From: Brachynemurus nebulosus
Lineage: Eukaryota > Arthropoda > Insecta > Neuroptera > Myrmeleontidae
DNA length: 64,000 nucleotides
Reading direction: 5' to 3'
Assembly: GCA_035578155.1 (NCBI GenBank)
Contig: JAPWDM010000075.1
Location: 310,001-374,000, forward strand
Shown piece after piece: positions 45,841 through 56,504 of this stretch (its first letter is position 1; every line of letters begins with the position of its first letter). The position numbers were made by a program, and so were the translations under genes. The notes beneath the pieces are model-generated. The model ran no database searches and was not told the DNA's origin. It saw nothing but the letters and a program-made list of their open reading frames with translations.

Positions 45841-46228
45841 ATATATATAATAAAAAAGATGAGAGTAGTTCTTATTATTAAACAAAACCGAGATATTATA
45901 AGTTTTTCAGTTATTGACGAATATAGTGTTATTAAACGTTTAAAAATGAAACAATTTTCTTACATTTTATGGTTATTTTGTTACAGATTCAGTTAAAAAA
46001 ATCATGTAAGCTTATTTGAGATCGTATTATATAATATACAATCTTACATGTAAGTAAGCTTACATGATTTCTTGTAACTGAATCTGTAACAAAATAACCT
46101 TAAAATGTAAGAAAATTGTTTTATTTTTAAACGTTTAATAAAACTATTAAAATTCGTCAATAACGGTAATTCGTCAAACTTATAATTTTTGGGTTTTGTT
46201 TAATAATAAGAACTACTCTCATCTCTTT

Positions 46229-46235
<7 letters not shown>
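45841..46235. repeat. foldback repeat with about 175-bp arms
   Basis: Left arm 45841-46014 and right arm 46054-46235 are complementary with scattered changes. Shared blocks are AGATGAGAGTAGTTCTTATT, AAACGTTTAAAAAT, GTAACAAAATAACC, CAGATTCAGTTA and CATGTAAGCTTA. The spacer is AT-rich, about 40 bases. The right arm runs into a (TA)n tract. Confidence 0.85.

Positions 46236-46323
<88 letters not shown>
46231..46323. repeat. (TA)n microsatellite
   Basis: Uninterrupted TA dinucleotides immediately before the inverted Helitron. Confidence 0.95.
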
Positions 46324-46324
<1 letters not shown>

Positions 46325-46876
46325 TAGCCGTATGCCCGATGGGATTTCCCATCAACAACATCTTTTTATTAGGTACTCACTTTCTGCTCACTTTTAATGT
46401 TTTTCAAAAGCCTAAATCAATATCCACGTTTATAACTTCAAAAATGATGAACTTCCCATATGAACTTTCATTTTCTGTTTTAACGCCTTAGGGAATAAAT
46501 TTCCAGAAACAACTGACTTTTATTTATAAACAGAAGTCTAGTCGCCAATTTTCATAACTCCTGTGCTTAATTTCGCCCTTCTAAACTCAACAGTTGAGGT
46601 TGTGCGTTTTCTGTCAGTCAAAGTTAAAGATTCATTAAATAAGATATTTATTTTAATAGTCATAGTAACATATTTTTCTAACTTCAAAAGTAACGACTTT
46701 TCATAAAAATTTGCATTCCCTATTTAACCCACTTAGGGGGCGAATTTTCAAAAATCCTTTCTTAGTGGTCACTTACGTTACATAGGAAACTACTGTGCAA
46801 AATTTCATTCTTCTAAATCCAACGGTTTAAGCTGTGCGTTGTCTGTCAGTCAGTCAGTGTTACAAATTTATTAAGT

Positions 46877-46879
<3 letters not shown>
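46324..46879 (-). mobile_element. non-autonomous Helitron, copy 2
   Basis: Reverse complement of the family at 38745. On the minus strand it starts TCTACTTAATAAATTTGTAA, has the CTGACTGACTGAC run, and ends with the hairpin GATGGGA-TT-TCCCATC shortly before CTAG, inserted between A and T. It sits between two (TA)n tracts, which supply abundant AT targets. Confidence 0.8.
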
Positions 46880-46945
<66 letters not shown>

Positions 46946-46947
46946 TA

Positions 46948-47014
<67 letters not shown>
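46880..47014. repeat. (TA)n microsatellite with two interruptions
   Basis: TA repeats broken by AATTATAT near 46940 and ACATAT near 46966. Lies between the Helitron and the TATCGATA element. Confidence 0.95.
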
Positions 47015-47017
<3 letters not shown>

Positions 47018-47404
47018 TGGTGGAGAACTATCGATAGCACTATCGATAACTATCGATAGTTATGACTATCGAAAACTATCGATATTTTTTTTTACTATCG
47101 ATAGTTTTCGATACTTTTTTTCAGTCATTTCGTTTACTTATAAATACTAAAGATAATAAAAATTTCGTAGAAATTATAGCCAGATATAAAAACAACCATT
47201 TTAAGGGAATTTCCGGGCAAAAAGGAATATTTCCGCCCCAGCGTAAAACCGGCGACCTTTTTTTTTTTTTGCTCGCCGACTATCTAAATGCCGCCCAACT
47301 TGGGTATCAAAAACTATCGATAAACTATCGATAACTATCGATAGTTTCACGACTATCGTAACTATCGATATCGATAGTCGGGCCTATCGATAGTTCTCCA
47401 TCAC

Positions 47405-47406
<2 letters not shown>
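47015..47406. mobile_element. hAT-like element packed with TATCGATA
   Basis: Ends TAGTGGTGGAGAACTATCGA and, inverted from the right, TAGTGATGGAGAACTATCGA. TATCGATA occurs 11 times in two clusters just inside the ends. TAG-type ends suggest hAT, but the surrounding TA repeats hide any 8-bp duplication. The ORF at 47062-47334 has no family features. Confidence 0.75.

Positions 47407-47408
<2 letters not shown>

Positions 47409-47466
<58 letters not shown>
47409..47466. repeat. (TA)n microsatellite
   Basis: TA repeats on the right side of the TATCGATA element, probably the same tract that element split. Confidence 0.95.
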
Positions 47467-47469
<3 letters not shown>

Positions 47470-47717
47470 TTGGTAGATATATATTCTAATGTAAGTTAGG
47501 TACTTATAGCATCCTTTTTCTCTACACAAATATTGTGTTACATCTTTGCTGTTCAAAATAGGTTAACATTTTTATTCTGTTAAATCGAAATTTGTGTTAA
47601 TATTTTTATTTAACACAAACACGAAATGTTACATTAACGCAGGGTTGTGTTACTTATTTAACACAAAAATTTTAACCACTGTTTTTTTTATGCAGAACAT
47701 TTTTTTTTACTGTGTAG

Positions 47718-48550
47718 TTAGAAGTTTTCATGTCACAAATCTATATTCGGAAGAATATAGAAGGGGTGTAGAATGCGTACCAACTCCTTCAGGGAATATT
47801 ACACCCTAGGTGGAGGGAGCCATTGGCAATAATATTAGAGTACGAGGGCTGTAAAGTGCCCATTTACACCTCTTCCTATAATATTCATAACTTGACACTT
47901 ATTTGAGAGATCTATTTTTTGGCTCTATATATAGAAATTTAATGGATATAGGATTTCTTTTAACCTCGGATTTGGATGCAGTGTCGAAAAATACATAGGA
48001 ATACCATGATCTTTCATCTAGATCTTGACCTTCGTTTTCTTCTCTGTGGCACATTCGGTGGCACATTAAATTGATAAATTTGCATTGAAGGTCAATATTT
48101 TGCCAACGAGGCTTAAAAGTGAAATAATTAGAGATATACCAAATTGTTTTTTTTATTTTTTAAAGACCTTAACAAGGATACTCGATGGTAATTGATGATA
48201 ATAATTCCAGACGATGAGGTACGTGGCCAAAAATTTTCATCTCCGTTTTTCAATAGACGGAAAAGTATCTGAAAAAATTTGATAAAACTTTCACAACATC
48301 GTTATATCAATTTTTACAATCAATTTTATGAAATTCTATACGGTCATATAGAAATAGCCCTATTTCAATGGTCACCTCTTAGTGAATGTTATTTTCTGGT
48401 TCCAAGGACTTCAACACAAATTTCTAACACCGTCTCGAAGTAGTATTGTCACGACACCTGCTGTAATAGCTCAATTTCCGTTTAGAAATTCACTAAAAGC
48501 TGTTTAAATAATCTATGTCGGCGTATTTTCACATGTATAATATAATAAGT
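47718..48550. other. non-coding stretch
   Basis: No gene recognised; 48445-48490 (CTGCTGTAATAGCTCAATTTCC) resembles 51500-51530 and family B. Confidence 0.45.
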
Positions 48551-48730
48551 GGTATGCATAATTTGAAAATTGTGAGACATTGCTCAAGTAAATATGAATA
48601 TGTTGTGTGTGTGTGTATGTGTTATATACAAACACATACATCTCGGATACACGCAGTAATATGTAGGTATATAACAACATATTTATATTTACTTGAGCAA
48701 AGTCTCACAATGCTCAACCTTATGCATACC
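48551..48730. repeat. foldback element with 56-bp arms
   Basis: Arms 48551-48606 and 48675-48730 are complementary: GGTATGCATAA, ATTGTGAGACNTTGCTCAAG and TAAATATNAATATGTTG. The TG-rich spacer is 68 bases. Confidence 0.85.
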
Positions 48731-49369
48731 AATCTGTTATATGCTTAATATATTTTATGTGATGTGGTTTAAATTTAATTTACTGAACGACATCTCAACC
48801 GAAGCTATCATACTCCTAACCGTACACTGGTGAAGGAAGTATGATTGAAAGTATAGAACAAACAAACAAAAAAGAAAACACTTTAGTTCCAGCATTTTAT
48901 TTAGAGATTAAATCTATGAAGTAAAAAATGTTTATTATTAGATGATGGAGAAAACAAGATGTCGTAACTATAGTAAAAACCATTCTACTTGGCAATAACA
49001 CGCACAGAATAGAGATAAATATATCTGAAAATACGAAACGAGAACATCTGACAAATATCTAGACTTTAATTACATTAAAAAGAGAGATCTTTATAACAAA
49101 CATATTATTCTTTTTCATTTTCTCTTTTATTAGCTACTATTTCATATACGTGTTAAATTTGCCCTCTGCGCACTGCCAAGTTACTTGGTCGATGGTATAA
49201 CTTCGGTAAGTGATGTCTGACACAAGCTAGCAGTAATTTTTATCTGTAACATAAAATTTGTCAAATAAAAACTACTGCTATTTCAACACTACTAGTTTTT
49301 TATTTTTTTATTTTAATAATATTTTAAAATTGAAAATATAAGTGCGTCTCGCATTAAAGAGAGTATGTG
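48731..49369. other. non-coding AT-rich stretch
   Basis: Nothing recognised. Confidence 0.45.
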
Positions 49370-49377
49370 ACTGATTG

Positions 49378-49631
49378 CAGGGCCGGATTAACCCTGAGTC
49401 CGCCCCTAGGCATCTTGAGAAATGCCGCCCCCACCTTTTATTTGAAAAAAAGGAAATCTTAAAAAAACGTCAATCACAAAATTTTTCTGCCCTGTTTTAA
49501 AAATTTGCTGCCCCTTTTCCTACCTTTTTTACAAACTTTCTCTTAAAAAAAATAAGTGACGAGCAAAAAAAAAAAACAAATTACTCATTTTTCCGCCCTA
49601 TTTTAAAAATTTACCACCTAGGGTAGCCCTG
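49378..49631. mobile_element. hAT-type MITE (CAGGGCCGGATTAACCC) with 8-bp TSD
   Basis: Ends CAGGGCCGGATTAACCCTGA and GGGTAGCCCTG (inverted), with exact duplication ACTGATTG at 49370-49377 and 49632-49639. Closest in sequence to the element at 1455. Contains the AAATAAGTGACGAGCAAAAA module of the other hAT MITEs. Confidence 0.88.
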
Positions 49632-49668
49632 ACTGATTGATTATCGGACTAGAGTAGCACTCGAACAA

Positions 49669-49742
49669 GCGGTTTAGTGGCCTAATTGGTAAGGCGCTTG
49701 GCTAGCTACAAAGAGATCCGTGTTCGAGTCCCAGCCGATTCA
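49669..49742 (+). tRNA. tRNA-like sequence, Ala(AGC)-type, probably a pseudogene or SINE head
   Basis: Box A-like TTTAGTGGCCTAATTGG with D-arm GCC/GGC, anticodon-arm CTTGG-CTAGCTA-CAAAG giving AGC, and box B-like GTTCGAGTCCC at normal spacing. The T-stem pairs badly (CCGTG against CCCAG) and the acceptor ends do not form a clean 7-bp stem. A functional tRNA is therefore unlikely. A decayed tRNA or a tRNA-derived SINE head explains it better. Confidence 0.4.
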
Positions 49743-50504
49743 GTTTGATGATTTTTCAATCACTATGTAAATTTTAATTACTAGTTGGTTGTTGATCATT
49801 TTTAGCCATTTTTGACAAAAAAATAGCAATTCAGTTAAATTTTATTTTAATTATCGGAGCATTATTTTACTATTTCTCTTTTCTCTTATTCACCATGTTC
49901 ATTTCAATACCAAAAAAATCCGAAATACCGGAATTCGGGTATTTTAAATTGTAATACCGAATAAATACCGGTTAAGGAGTTTGTATTGATTTACTTGTAT
50001 GGATTGTTTCTGTCTAGCAATAAACTGCACACTCGGGATCAATTTATACCAATGTGACATACACATATTATATGTATTAGATGTGACTTTGGTGTAAATT
50101 ATTACCTCAATAAGCAGCAGCAAAGAATAATAATTCGTTTTAAAAATACCATCTTTCACGCAGTTTATTTTCAAAGGTACAATTATTCTTGTTAAATAAT
50201 TCTATTTTAAAATAATAATTATGGTCTAATAAAAATATCAAAATTGCATTATAAATTTATTAATCAATCTTTTAGCAGTATTATAATTACATCAAGGCAA
50301 TTTTAAAGTTAATATGAAGAGAAATTTTTCGTTTCAATTTTTCCTGAAACGTCAGTTTATCACGCAATATTTAAAACATAAAAATAATAATTAGCACAGT
50401 AAAACTTTAATTACGTATAATCAAAGAGGTTAAAAAATATTTTAGTTTAAAGAAGTTAGGGTGCTACGAATAGAAAACTGAAGAAAAGCAGTTGAAATAC
50501 ACAA
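49743..50504. other. non-coding stretch
   Basis: Nothing recognised. Confidence 0.45.
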
Positions 50505-50920
50505 ATACGCTGTCGTAGCATCTGCATAACATAGCGAATTTCCAAATATTGGGCACTGGCGGATCTCATCTAAGACCTGTATCCATTTAAAATAGTTTAG
50601 TTTTCTAACAGTGAAACAATTTTCAAAATCAGTTCAGTAGTTAATTTTTGGCACTTTTGGGTCCTCAGGACCCTGACGAATCTCATGTAGTGTAGCATAT
50701 ATCCATTTAACAACATATTATTACATTACATAACTATAGTTTTCGATTTTTTTTCTAGGTATGCAAATATATATAAATTATATTTTCTCTCTCAAGATGA
50801 ACATCATACAAAAATTTCCTTTCCATAACGTACTCTTAAAATATCGGACTAATTTTAATTTAAAAAGATGAGACAGAGCTACTGTTATTATAACACATAC
50901 ATGCATATTGAATAACTAAC
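50505..50920 (-). repeat. dispersed repeat family B, minus copy
   Basis: Reverse complement of 16200-16640. Shares TGCATAACATAGCGAATTTC, ATTGGGCACT, GGGTCCTCAGGACCC, ATAACTATAGTTTTCGAT and AGATGAGACAGAGC. Confidence 0.75.
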
Positions 50921-50999
50921 TAGCACTTGTTTTATCTAGAAAAGAATTTTATTGCTAAAACCATGAAACATTTATTGTAAAAAAATTCACAAAATTTCT

Positions 51000-51245
51000 T
51001 AATTTTTCTTAAAAGCTAGTTCACTTAGTACAATGCTTTAAAAGCTTATCTTATGCAATATTTACGCCCTTTTCGATGGTGTCAAAAAAAATTTAAAAAT
51101 TTTTTTTAATTCTAGCCAAATTTTGGAACCACTAAAAATGGTGAAAAATGGCGAAAAATGGCGAAAAAACCTACTTCTGGGCATCCGACGTGCCTGGCTA
51201 ACGAACTTATCCGAGCCAGACCGGATTCCAGCACGCATACCAGAT
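51000..51245 (-). repeat. dispersed repeat family C, partial inverted copy
   Basis: Minus-strand reading contains AGTTCGTTAGCCAGGCACGT and CGGATGCCCAGAA, corresponding to 56595-56625 and 18995-19020. It ends next to a (TA)n tract. Confidence 0.6.
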
Positions 51246-51267
51246 TTCATAAGCATTAAACGTTCCG

Positions 51268-51270
<3 letters not shown>

Positions 51271-51343
<73 letters not shown>

Positions 51344-51360
51344 TATATATATATATATAT

Positions 51361-51412
<52 letters not shown>
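51271..51412. repeat. (TA)n microsatellite
   Basis: TA tract with two short CA-containing interruptions near 51340 and 51362. The TYR-ILE-rich ORFs here are translations of this repeat. Confidence 0.95.
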
Positions 51413-51415
<3 letters not shown>

Positions 51416-52030
51416 TTTATTGAAGTAGATTTTCGGGTTCTAGATGCTCCAAAACACCAAAACACTACCATAGTCCCGAACTTAGGTCTTACCATAAGAG
51501 CTGCTGTAATAGCTGAATTTCCAGAATGGAAATTTTGCTAAAATGGAAAGTCTTTAGAAGATACATGCTGCTTAATAAGTCAATTGTGGAAAAAAAGGCA
51601 TTATTATTTATATGTACCTATACGGCAAAATGGAAAATTTTTATTATATTTCAATTAAAATTGATGTTAAAAATCTAAAAAAAAGCTTTATAATAAAAAG
51701 ATAAATCTGTTTGGACATGTATATGAAATTTAGAAAAGATTAAGAGACGCATCTCGTAACCAATTTGAAATAACATAAATATATAGGTATTCTATATAGA
51801 TAGAATTTTATTGAGCGAGTCGCGGTTATGATGAACGTGCGAAGCCAATAACAAAAATGCGGAAATCAAATAATAATAATAATAAATTATTTTCGAACCA
51901 AGTTCAAAACTAAATGCCATCAGTTTAGAACCAGAATCGATAACCAAAATTGTCTATTTGCCATAAAATAATTTCTATCAATAGGTTAGCTTTGAAGAAA
52001 TTCAAAATAAATTTGATATCAATTAACTAT
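51413..52030. other. non-coding stretch
   Basis: Contains a TTTCCAGAATGGAAATT palindrome near 51520, of the family B edge type; otherwise nothing recognised. Confidence 0.45.
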
Positions 52031-52031
52031 A

Positions 52032-52960
52032 AGGTACGTAAGGGTAATATGGTCAGTCAGTTAATATGGCCACTTTCGTATAACTCCGAAACTACGAGGA
52101 ACGAATTATAGATAACACTGTTAGTATCAACTGAACAGTAAGCAATATCACTTTACAAGACCGTTTCGCTGTATGTTGCCTGTGGGATTTTTAAAAAGAG
52201 AAAACGTTATTCGCGTGTGAGGTTATATACTTGCTTATAAATTTTACTTCAAAGAGATTCAGCGCGTAAACTTTATATTAAATAATTGTGGCATTGAAAT
52301 AAAGGTAAGTGCGTTGCATTTTTAATTCTAGTTCTGATATGGAAAGTGTTTTTTATGAAAAACGGACATTTTTTTGATACAGTGGATTTTTTAACAACAG
52401 ATTCTAACCTGTTAATATGGACACTGTGGCCCAGGAGTTAATAAAACAAATGTTTCAGTTGAAAGAATCTGATGTGGATAAACCTGGTCCCAAATCTAAT
52501 GTGGATAAACCTGGTCCAAAATCTGATGTGGATAAACTTGGTCCAAAATCTGATGTTAATATACCTGGTCTGACTTCTGAAGACAAGGATGATCTCATAT
52601 GCCCAAGTTGCGAAGATTAATAATTTATTGAGTATTTTTCTTTAATATTATTGTTAAAAGAATTATTATTTCATTAAATTATTTAAATAAATGTGCTAAT
52701 TTTCTTAAAATTTTATATAATGTTGATGTGGCTAGAGTTGGCCATATTTTCACCTATGTACGGAAATATAGCCATTTTGCACATTTTTTAAAAAACCAAA
52801 AATTTCTAAAAATTATAAACTGAATCTTCCTAATTTATTATAACATTAATAAACCATTAGTCATAGAATAATGGGGTATTATTTATTTCCCTCTTTTATT
52901 TGTTTTCAGATAATTATAATACTTCAAACCTTAAGGTGGCCATATTACCCTTACGTACCT
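52032..52960 (+). mobile_element. 929-bp TIR element, family T2 copy 2
   Basis: Ends AGGTACGTAAGGGTAATATG in both orientations, flanked by TA on each side (52030-52031, 52961-52962). Nearly identical along its whole length to 29139-30066, same orientation, with intact ORF 52417-52620. The close identity implies recent transposition of one or both copies, with transposase supplied elsewhere. Confidence 0.88.
52417..52620 (+). CDS. 67-residue ORF with DKPGPKSDV repeats in element T2, second copy
   Basis: Same architecture as the ORF at 29523: helix-prone VAQELIKQMFQLKES start, four DVDKPGPKS-like units, C-terminal DDLICPSCED. It differs from its twin by seven residues (positions 3, 20, 27, 28, 48, 51, 54). 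In both copies a GTAAGT donor-like site lies about 110 bases upstream, with acceptor-like TAACAACAG just before the ATG. It may be a terminal exon left in a deleted transposon. No family assignment is possible from sequence alone. Confidence 0.4.
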   Translation: MDTVAQELIKQMFQLKESDVDKPGPKSNVDKPGPKSDVDKLGPKSDVNIPGLTSEDKDDLICPSCED

Positions 52961-52962
52961 TA

Positions 52963-54784
52963 TGTAAATTAAATGAGATTTTAATTGCTTCAATATTAAA
53001 ATTTATTTTAATTTATTTTGGTTTCTATAAATTTTTTGAATTTCAGTAGTTTAAAAAGGGCAGTAATTAACTGATAGGTAATAATAATCAAAGTAAAGTG
53101 AAGTTATTTGGATCTAATTTTTAGTAAATAGAAATATTAACTTAATCATAAGAGTGGCTGTTATTATGTAAAATGTATATTTATTTTTCGATAGAGATCT
53201 TTCGATAGTGGATTTCGAAGAGTTACCTTCGTTATAGAAGTTTTCAATTCAAGAAATTATTTTTTGAAATAAGTGAATTATTAACCGAAAAATTAGTAAC
53301 ATTTGACAATGTGGCGTTATTTATTAAATAAAGCATAGCGGAAACTTACAAAATCATATTTCGGCATAAAAAATTTTGATAATCGTGAAAATATTTTTAG
53401 ATTGTACACAAAAACCAATCGGTACAAGCCCAATTTTTTTAAAATCAATTTTTCAAAATTAATTTCCTTCAGCTTTAAATAGAGAACACTTACAAAATGA
53501 AAATAAAACGTTTAATGCATGCAAAATGGATTTTTGCAATCGATACACTTGCGTACGTACATGGTTAAAATAAAAGCATCATAGCAATCGTGGGTGGTAT
53601 AAAAGTGGGTGTCGTAGCAAAAAGATTTAAAATTGCATTATAGAATGAAAACGTAACTATGTAGAGGAAACCATGTAAACATGCTCCACAATTCGAAAAA
53701 AAATTCAGCTTTAGAAACCTCAGAGATTAAGGAGGACGTTCATTTTTTGTGAATTTAGAACAATATCATTAAAACTACTGGCCCAAAAATTACAAAAAAA
53801 TATTTTTAGAACCCTTTTAAATGATACCTGAAACGATATACTAATTAAAATGTTTGTTTATTTTGCTAATTGTTGACTGGTGATATATGTGCGCGTCATC
53901 AAAATCTTATATAAGAATTATTTCGAATTTCAAATTGCTACGTTACATAGTTTTCGAGAAAAACCTGTGTGACGGACGGACACGAGAGTGGTCTTATGAG
54001 GTACGGAATCCTAAATATTAATTTAAAATTTATTGTAAACACTTCTATGCACCCAAATTTATTTTAAAATCAATTTTCTTTCGTAAAAACAAGTAACAAT
54101 TTACACACTTTTGTTTAGACAGCAACTATAGATAAGCTGCGTAGCTCAAGTAGTGCGTTCTAGTGCAATTTTTTTTAAAAAATTGGCGTTTGACATTTAA
54201 AAATACTAATGTAAAACGTTTATCAAAATGGATTTAATAGGCGAAAAAAATAATAAAAAATCCTCAATGATAATTAAAATGAATAATTTCAAGATTTTTA
54301 TTTTACTGAAAACAATCTTTTTCAGTTTATATTACTTTTATCTACGGATGAGAATGAATTTCTTCAGTTGGATATTTTCATTTAGAAGGAGTTGTAACAA
54401 AAAATTGATTGTTAATATTTACAGTTTGTGGCAATATTCGTCCTTTTAAAGTCGTTTAATTATAGCATATTCATTATAAATTTTACTTTACTATTGTATT
54501 TTACTTTACGTAGATATCCCATATTATATATTTATCGAACTTCAATACTGTTTGTTATTAAAATTACTAAAAAACTGCGTACAAATTTTAAAATACGTCC
54601 CATGAATAAATGAAATAATTATAGAAAACTTTCATTTTTGGCAATAATAAAGAAATTTGTTTTATATATTAAAATCTAAATAATTAGATGATTGATATTT
54701 TTTTAAGTTTATCTGTCCAAAGGGTTCCATTTAACTAAATTATTTAAAAATGAGTCGTAAATTTGACATCTGAATATTGATTTA
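52963..54784. other. non-coding AT-rich stretch
   Basis: No supported gene. ACGGACGGACACGAGAGTGG near 53972 echoes GGACGGACGGACATCGAAGT at 34553, a faint dispersed repeat. ORFs at 54228-54613 are AT-driven. Confidence 0.45.
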
Positions 54785-55130
54785 GAGTATAAATAAAATA
54801 AAGTAAAAAAAATGTTTTTTAAGAAAAAGCTATTATTTAAAAATGGGCCAAAAAAATGAAATAACTACTGACTGAAGCTTGAAGCAATATGCAACATAAT
54901 TTATAAAAGCTTGAGGCGTTATCATTAATTATTCCTGTTTTGGATATTAGTGTAGCTATTTTACTTTTCAGTACTTACCAAACTTAATTAAACGCCTCAA
55001 GCTTTTATAAATTATGTTGTGTATTGCTTCAAACTTCACTCAGTAGTTGTTTCATTTTTTAGCCCATTTTTAAATAAAAGCTTTTTCTTAAAAAAACATT
55101 TTTTTACTTTATTTTATTTTCTACTCTTTA
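54785..55130. repeat. foldback element with about 135-bp arms
   Basis: Left arm 54785-54921 and right arm 54990-55130 are complementary. Shared blocks are AAATAAAATAAAGTAAAAAA, AAAGCT and AAAAATGGGC, and AACATAATTTATAAAAGC then TTGAGGCGTT. The spacer of about 68 bases is unique. Confidence 0.85.
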
Positions 55131-55974
55131 GTCTGATTACAATTAATTTAAAAAAAAATTAAAGAAGTAATTTTTTTGCCTATATTTCAATCGGTTAATT
55201 TACCCTAATCAGACATAACTATGGAAACAAAAAATTGCAATGTAAAATCAATGGACAATATTTGACAATTTGAAATGTCAAAAAGTTGCATAGGACTAAA
55301 AATCAACAATTTTGGTTTGGGGCGAATTAGGGAAAAACTAATTATACAATATTGCATTGTCATCAAAGTTAGACAGGTATGCAAAATTTGAAACCTCTAG
55401 CTCAATTAGAACCTGTCTAAATTTTGATTCCAAGATTTGATTTAAACCAACATACTAACATAACAGGTTAAATAAAAGCTTTTAATAATCGATTTTAATG
55501 AACTGAAAACCAAAATAAATAATAATTGTTATTTGTATTCATTTAATAAAACATTTTATTAAAATTTACATATAAATTTAAGGTAATAGCGAACGCCAGT
55601 GTTGACTTGCTTTCCCGATAGGTAGCACAACAATCGAATTTTAAAAGTGCGCAGCTTGTCTATAGCAGTATAACGGTTTGTAGCAGTATGTATTCAAAAT
55701 AAGTTTTTAGATAGCATAGATGGAACACATTTCCACCTGACGCATATATGTCAGGCTTCCCCTATATAGTTTGAGAACCATATTTCAATTTCAATATTTC
55801 AATTTTAAAATAAAGTAAAAAAAGTTTAAAAAAAATGCAAAATAGAAATTAGGAAAATACTGTATTTAATGGAAATTTTTACAGCCACGTATAATACAAA
55901 CTTCCAGTGTAACACTGTCTATAGACTTATGTATTATAGATTATAATATTTTCTATATATTTTAGACGTACATC
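55131..55974. other. non-coding stretch
   Basis: Nothing recognised. Confidence 0.45.
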
Positions 55975-56504
55975 GTTTAAATCAGTGACTGACAAACATT
56001 TTTTGGTTAAGTCCAAATCGTAAAAATTTTACGCTGAGCGAACCAGGTATAGCAAACATGAAGATATATACGTTGTTAGTTCTATACTTACAAAACAACA
56101 AAGAATAAATTTAAATTTTTATAAGAAAATAATAAATTTTCTATTTCTTGACCTATCTTATCAAAAAAATTCACATAGGAAAACATAGTCAGTAGTAGAA
56201 GCAAGTTAGATGTTTAGCTAATAGGTAACAGCAGTAGGTTTACGGTGTTTAAGTTTAGGTAGTTCTGAAAATTGACACTAGAAGTGAGGCAAGTGTTGTT
56301 TACTCTCTGTTTGAAATTGATGTTTTGTTACGTTGCTAACTTTTGACTGTAAAAATAATTGTGGTAGTCTACAAAGGAATGTAAGTGTATAATTTTAATA
56401 CTTTGTTCATTACTAAACTAAATTCAGATATGTTCATAAACCAACCATTTCGTTAATTTTTTAAATTAAGGCTTTGATAAATCAGTAAAATAACCTTAAA
56501 ATTA

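Larger units (their letters stand above)
45599..47717. mobile_element. nested mobile-element complex
   Basis: Outer ends CACAGTGAAAAAATTGCG (left) and, from the right, CACAGTAAAAAAAAATGTTC look like related inverted termini. TTAACACA/TGTGTTA motifs occur near both. Between them lie a perfect palindrome, a foldback, three (TA)n tracts, a Helitron and a TATCGATA-rich hAT-like element, listed separately. The outer boundaries are tentative. Confidence 0.45.

Noticed and set aside
45727..45996. 89-codon ORF
   Set aside because: Runs out of the right arm of a perfect palindrome into a foldback; no support as a gene.
51062..51495. Ile-Tyr repeat ORFs
   Set aside because: Translation of a (TA)n microsatellite.
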